Positions 61,382 to 64,000 of a stretch of DNA of 64,000 nt are shown one piece after another. The position numbers and the translations under genes are program-made. The stretch is from UBA12170 sp964293475. Its GTDB lineage: Bacteria > Bacteroidota > Bacteroidia > Bacteroidales > UBA12170. Every line of letters starts with the position of its first letter. The first letter of the stretch is position 1. The notes beneath the pieces are model-generated. The model was given only the letters and a program-made list of their open reading frames with translations. It was not told the DNA's origin and ran no database searches. The stretch lies in contig CAXYYJ010000027.1 in assembly GCA_964293475.1 (NCBI GenBank), positions 10,528 through 74,527 on the forward strand, read 5' to 3'.

Positions 61382-61913
61382 TCCAGTTGATGATTTCTTG
61401 GTCATCGGGTTTGGTTGATGACGGAAAAACTTTCTCAAGCTTTCCATCAGCACTAATCAGATATTTCTGGAAATTCCACTTTACTTTTGAATCTTCCACT
61501 CCGTTTAATTCTTTCGATGTCAGCCATTTATAAATAGGAGCCTGGTCATCGTCTTTCACTGAGATTTTGCTCATCATCGGAAAAGTTACTCCGTAGGTGG
61601 TGGAACAGAAGGTTAAAATTTCTTCGTTGGTTCCTGGTTCCTGCTTCATGAAATTGTTGGCAGGAAAGCCTATAATCACAAATTTATCGCCGCCATATTG
61701 CGCATACACCGCTTGCAATTGCTCGTATTGCTTGGTATACCCGCATTTGGAAGCCACATTAACCACCATCACTTTTTTACCTTTCAGTTGTTCCATGGAA
61801 TAGGGTTTACCATTAATATCTTCCACGGTAAAATCGTAGAACGAAGTCTGGGCCTGTAGTGTTGTCATAAGCATAAGGGCAAATAGGATTAAAATTGAGT
61901 TTTTCATTTTCAT
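61371..61913 (-). CDS. Secreted glutathione peroxidase-like protein
   Basis: A 180-residue thioredoxin-fold peroxidase with a signal peptide (cleaved near LQAQ). The peroxidatic Cys is in NVASKCGYT, the Trp block is KWNFQKYLI and a probable resolving Cys is in FCSTTYG. The usual Gln in the second motif (FPxNQF) is Asn here (FPANNFMKQEPG). It would reduce peroxides in the periplasm with thioredoxin rather than glutathione. A -7 box lies 40 bases upstream. Confidence 0.85.
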   Translation of the reverse strand: MKMKNSILILFALMLMTTLQAQTSFYDFTVEDINGKPYSMEQLKGKKVMVVNVASKCGYTKQYEQLQAVYAQYGGDKFVIIGFPANNFMKQEPGTNEEILTFCSTTYGVTFPMMSKISVKDDDQAPIYKWLTSKELNGVEDSKVKWNFQKYLISADGKLEKVFPSSTKPDDQEIINWIKN

Positions 61914-61951
61914 TGAGTATTTGAATGTTTGTTTGTTTAATTATTTGACCA

Positions 61952-61959
61952 CAAAAGTA
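61952..61959 (-). promoter_or_regulatory. -7 element before the gpx gene
   Basis: TACTTTTG on the minus strand matches TAnnTTTG; a -33 TTG at the normal distance is missing. Confidence 0.42.
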
Positions 61960-62067
61960 AACAATCGAAACAGCATTATCTTAGTACAAATGTTAGTCAA
62001 AGGTTAAAAAAGTGAACCCCGAATCATCAGTTTTTATTGCCGGCGGTCAGGCATCATTGAATTTCTT

Positions 62068-62075
62068 TACCTTTG
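62068..62075 (+). promoter_or_regulatory. -7 element before the esterase gene
   Basis: TACCTTTG matches TAnnTTTG, 16 bases before the ATG. No TTG is at 19-21 bases upstream. Confidence 0.42.
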
Positions 62076-62091
62076 AAAGAAAATACAAATC

Positions 62092-63468
62092 ATGAAACGA
62101 TATCTTATCATTGGCTTATTATTTTGGGCTTCAATAGGTTTTTCGCAAGTTAATTTTGTGATTGAGAGCCTTCCAGAAAGCACGCCCGCCGAGGATTTCA
62201 TTTATATTGCCGGAAGCTTTAACAATTGGGATCCGGGAAATCCAGACTTTAAGCTTCAAAAAAACAGCGAAAATAAATGGGCTATCCAGCTGCTAGCTCA
62301 GGCCAATGGAACTACCATTGAATTCAAGTTTACCCGTGGCGATTGGGGGAAAGTGGAAAAAGATGCCAACGGGAACGAGATATTAAACCGTGTTTTTACT
62401 TTTGGTAATGGTGGGACCGTGTCGGTTGAAATAGCCAATTGGGCCGATGTGAGTGGCGGAAACTCCACAGCAGCAGAAAATGTAGCAGTGATGGATACCG
62501 ATTTTTTCATGCCCCAACTCCAGCGCACCCGCCGAATCTGGATTTATCTTCCACCAAATTACGAAACATCGGAAGAAAGATATCCTGTTTTATACATGCA
62601 CGATGGGCAGAATATTTTCGATGCCTATACCGCTTTTTCCGGTGAGTGGCAGGTTGACGAGACCTTGAACCAATTGGCCGCCGAAGGAAAAAATGTGCCC
62701 ATTGTTGTGGGTATCGACAATGGCGGCGGACATAGAATGGATGAATATTCGGCCTGGGTGAATTCTATTTACGGCGGTGGCGAAGGCGATGCCTATATCC
62801 GGTTTATCATAGAAACACTCAAACCCCACATCGACCAAACCTACAGAACCAAACCCGATGCCGCCAGCACAGGCATTATGGGCAGTTCGTTGGGTGGCTT
62901 TATTTCGCACTATGCCGTGTTGCGCTACCCCGATGTTTTTTCGCGGGGAGGAATTTTTAGCCCCAGTTATTGGTATAGCGATTCCGTGTGGGCATTTTCC
63001 GAAACTCATGGGAATTATAGTCAGCAACGGTTTTATCAAAATGTGGGCAGTGAGGAAGGAGCAAGCACCATAGCTCATTTGAACCAAATGCGCGATTTGT
63101 TAATGGCGCATGGGTTTACAACCGACAATCTATTCTCGGAAGTGGTTCAGGGACAAGGCCATAACGAAGTTTTTTGGAAAGGCGAATTCCGCCAGGCCTA
63201 TTTGTGGTTGTTCAACGACTTTGCCAATGGAACAACGCAGGTTTCTAATGAAAATCCTGCACTCATTTCTCCAAATCCCGCCACCGAACAAATTCAAATC
63301 AATCTGCCACAGATAGATAGCCTGAATATTTATAATAACGAAGGTCAGTTGGTTATAACACAAAAGAACAGTTTGAAGGTGAAAATTCAAACCCTAAAAG
63401 CGGGGGTTTATCATGTGGAGATTTACAGTCAGGGGAAAGTTTTTACTTCCAGATTTGTGAAGCTGTAA
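62092..63468 (+). CDS. Type IX-secreted esterase with N-terminal starch-binding-like domain
   Basis: A 458-residue exported protein. After a signal peptide (cleaved near IGFSQ) comes a CBM20/48-like domain (FIYIAGSFNNWDPGNPDFKL), then an alpha/beta-hydrolase of the esterase D / Fes type with VLYMHDGQNIFD, the nucleophile Ser in MGSSLGGFIS and the His in GQGHNEVFW. The last 75 residues (from SPNPATEQIQIN) are a type IX sorting domain. Similar enzymes release acyl groups from plant or peptidoglycan-like polymers; the substrate is not known. Confidence 0.8.
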   Translation: MKRYLIIGLLFWASIGFSQVNFVIESLPESTPAEDFIYIAGSFNNWDPGNPDFKLQKNSENKWAIQLLAQANGTTIEFKFTRGDWGKVEKDANGNEILNRVFTFGNGGTVSVEIANWADVSGGNSTAAENVAVMDTDFFMPQLQRTRRIWIYLPPNYETSEERYPVLYMHDGQNIFDAYTAFSGEWQVDETLNQLAAEGKNVPIVVGIDNGGGHRMDEYSAWVNSIYGGGEGDAYIRFIIETLKPHIDQTYRTKPDAASTGIMGSSLGGFISHYAVLRYPDVFSRGGIFSPSYWYSDSVWAFSETHGNYSQQRFYQNVGSEEGASTIAHLNQMRDLLMAHGFTTDNLFSEVVQGQGHNEVFWKGEFRQAYLWLFNDFANGTTQVSNENPALISPNPATEQIQINLPQIDSLNIYNNEGQLVITQKNSLKVKIQTLKAGVYHVEIYSQGKVFTSRFVKL

Positions 63469-63572
63469 TTTTGGGGGAAAGGGCGGTTGGAATTTGTTTT
63501 CCCAGGTTCTTTTCGATGCTCATTTCTATATTTTCCTGTAAACCATAACAGCCAAAATGTAGAAATAGAATC

Positions 63573-64000
63573 TTATGTAAGGCGCACAAATTGGCTATTG
63601 GACATATTCTGACTTTTGTACTCATTGGCAGGAGAATATTCTCCAAAACAAACAAATGCCATAAGGGGCTCTTCTTTGTTAAACAGATTGGTTTTCAATA
63701 ATATTTCCCCATCGGACCTTATACAAATAGTCCCGAAATAATAGCCGCTTTGGTCCCGCTCGTTGACAAGTAAAACCCAAACACGGTCATCAGCCGAAAA
63801 AAATTTACCGGCTTCCGCCTCTCCCCAACTCAACAAAAACTCCTGATCGCTGATGGCGCTCATTTTAATATCGTGAACCCCTGCCCTACTCCCTTTGCTT
63901 AGTTTCAGCCACTCCAAAGATTCCGGACGACCCAAATCGCGGTAAAGCTTCAGGTTGAAAGAGAACGCTTTTTTAAAAGGACTGCTCTCCTTGCTTTCGG
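63573..64000 (-). CDS. DUF6266-like protein, C-terminal part (cut by window edge)
   Basis: The frame runs on past the right edge, so the N-terminus is missing; 141 codons are visible. The sequence is beta-rich, with WGEAEAGKFFSADDRVWVLL and a C-terminus AFVCFGEYSP ... NMSNSQFVRLT. A Ser-Asn-Ser-Gln end is typical of DUF6266 proteins of Bacteroidota, which are about 210 residues long. Their function is unknown. I rate the family call as moderate. Confidence 0.5.
   Translation of the reverse strand, partial: ESKESSPFKKAFSFNLKLYRDLGRPESLEWLKLSKGSRAGVHDIKMSAISDQEFLLSWGEAEAGKFFSADDRVWVLLVNERDQSGYYFGTICIRSDGEILLKTNLFNKEEPLMAFVCFGEYSPANEYKSQNMSNSQFVRLT

Noticed and set aside
1..64000. CRISPR array, prophage or complete insertion sequence
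   Set aside because: No regularly spaced repeats, no cas, phage structural or integrase genes, and no transposase with inverted ends were seen in the window.

Overview
The window is ordinary chromosome of a member of the Bacteroidota, probably a Bacteroidia-type anaerobe or facultative anaerobe. The evidence is: Bacteroidota promoters (TTG, a 19-20 base spacer, TAnnTTTG) in front of many genes and no obvious Shine-Dalgarno sequences; a short primary sigma factor of the Bacteroidota type; two secreted proteins with type IX secretion C-terminal signals; the zapA - 6S RNA - RNase Y order; many lipoproteins with an SC(K/S) lipobox; and LVIVD, GH92 and DUF6266-like proteins. The genes are densely packed and no intergenic gap exceeds about 300 bases.

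Layout. 1-5,050 (minus) is a solute-uptake block: a zinc-ribbon regulator, a porin, a DUF4212 subunit, a VC_2705-type sodium:solute symporter, a two-TM protein and the start of a symporter-histidine kinase fusion cut by the window edge. 5.2-10.7 kb holds a GlcD/GlcF-type flavo-iron-sulphur dehydrogenase, RNase Y, 6S RNA, ZapA and a coiled-coil protein. 10.8-16.1 kb is a tight run: secreted trypsin-like protease, GlpT and GlpQ. 16.2-24.2 kb has a nitronate monooxygenase-like protein, two exported unknowns, a KAS III, and a TCA-type group (isocitrate dehydrogenase-like enzyme, HD protein, PrsW, fused aconitase-type dehydratase). 24.3-32.1 kb carries a Sua5/YrdC protein, a lipoprotein, a POT transporter, a rhomboid protease, RpoD, a split LVIVD pair, an aminotransferase and a DUF1573 protein. 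32.3-40.4 kb is a three-gene RND efflux operon followed by a GH92 mannosidase.

40.6-42.3 kb is the only accessory-looking patch: an FRG-domain protein, an antitoxin whose YoeB-type toxin gene is broken by a stop codon, and a tRNA-Leu. 42.4-54.2 kb is mostly translation and housekeeping (prs, rplY, pth, thpR, rplU, rpmA, serS, truA, an Omp85-type barrel, mazG), interrupted by two tandem LVIVD/DUF4114 lipoproteins. 54.3-58.7 kb has an EFR1 flavodoxin/ferredoxin and a hydroxyproline-dehydratase-type glycyl radical enzyme with its activase. 58.9-64.0 kb holds mutS2, a secreted glutathione peroxidase, a type IX-secreted esterase and the end of a DUF6266-like gene.

I did not find a clear new defence or mobile system. 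The items most worth a second look are the HypD operon with an unusually small activase, the orphan IS1-InsA-like DNA-binding protein beside the symporter block, the LVIVD gene that looks split in two with a new lipoprotein signal, the broken YoeB toxin beside an intact antitoxin, an HD-domain protein lacking its HD histidine, and a predicted leaderless mutS2 transcript.
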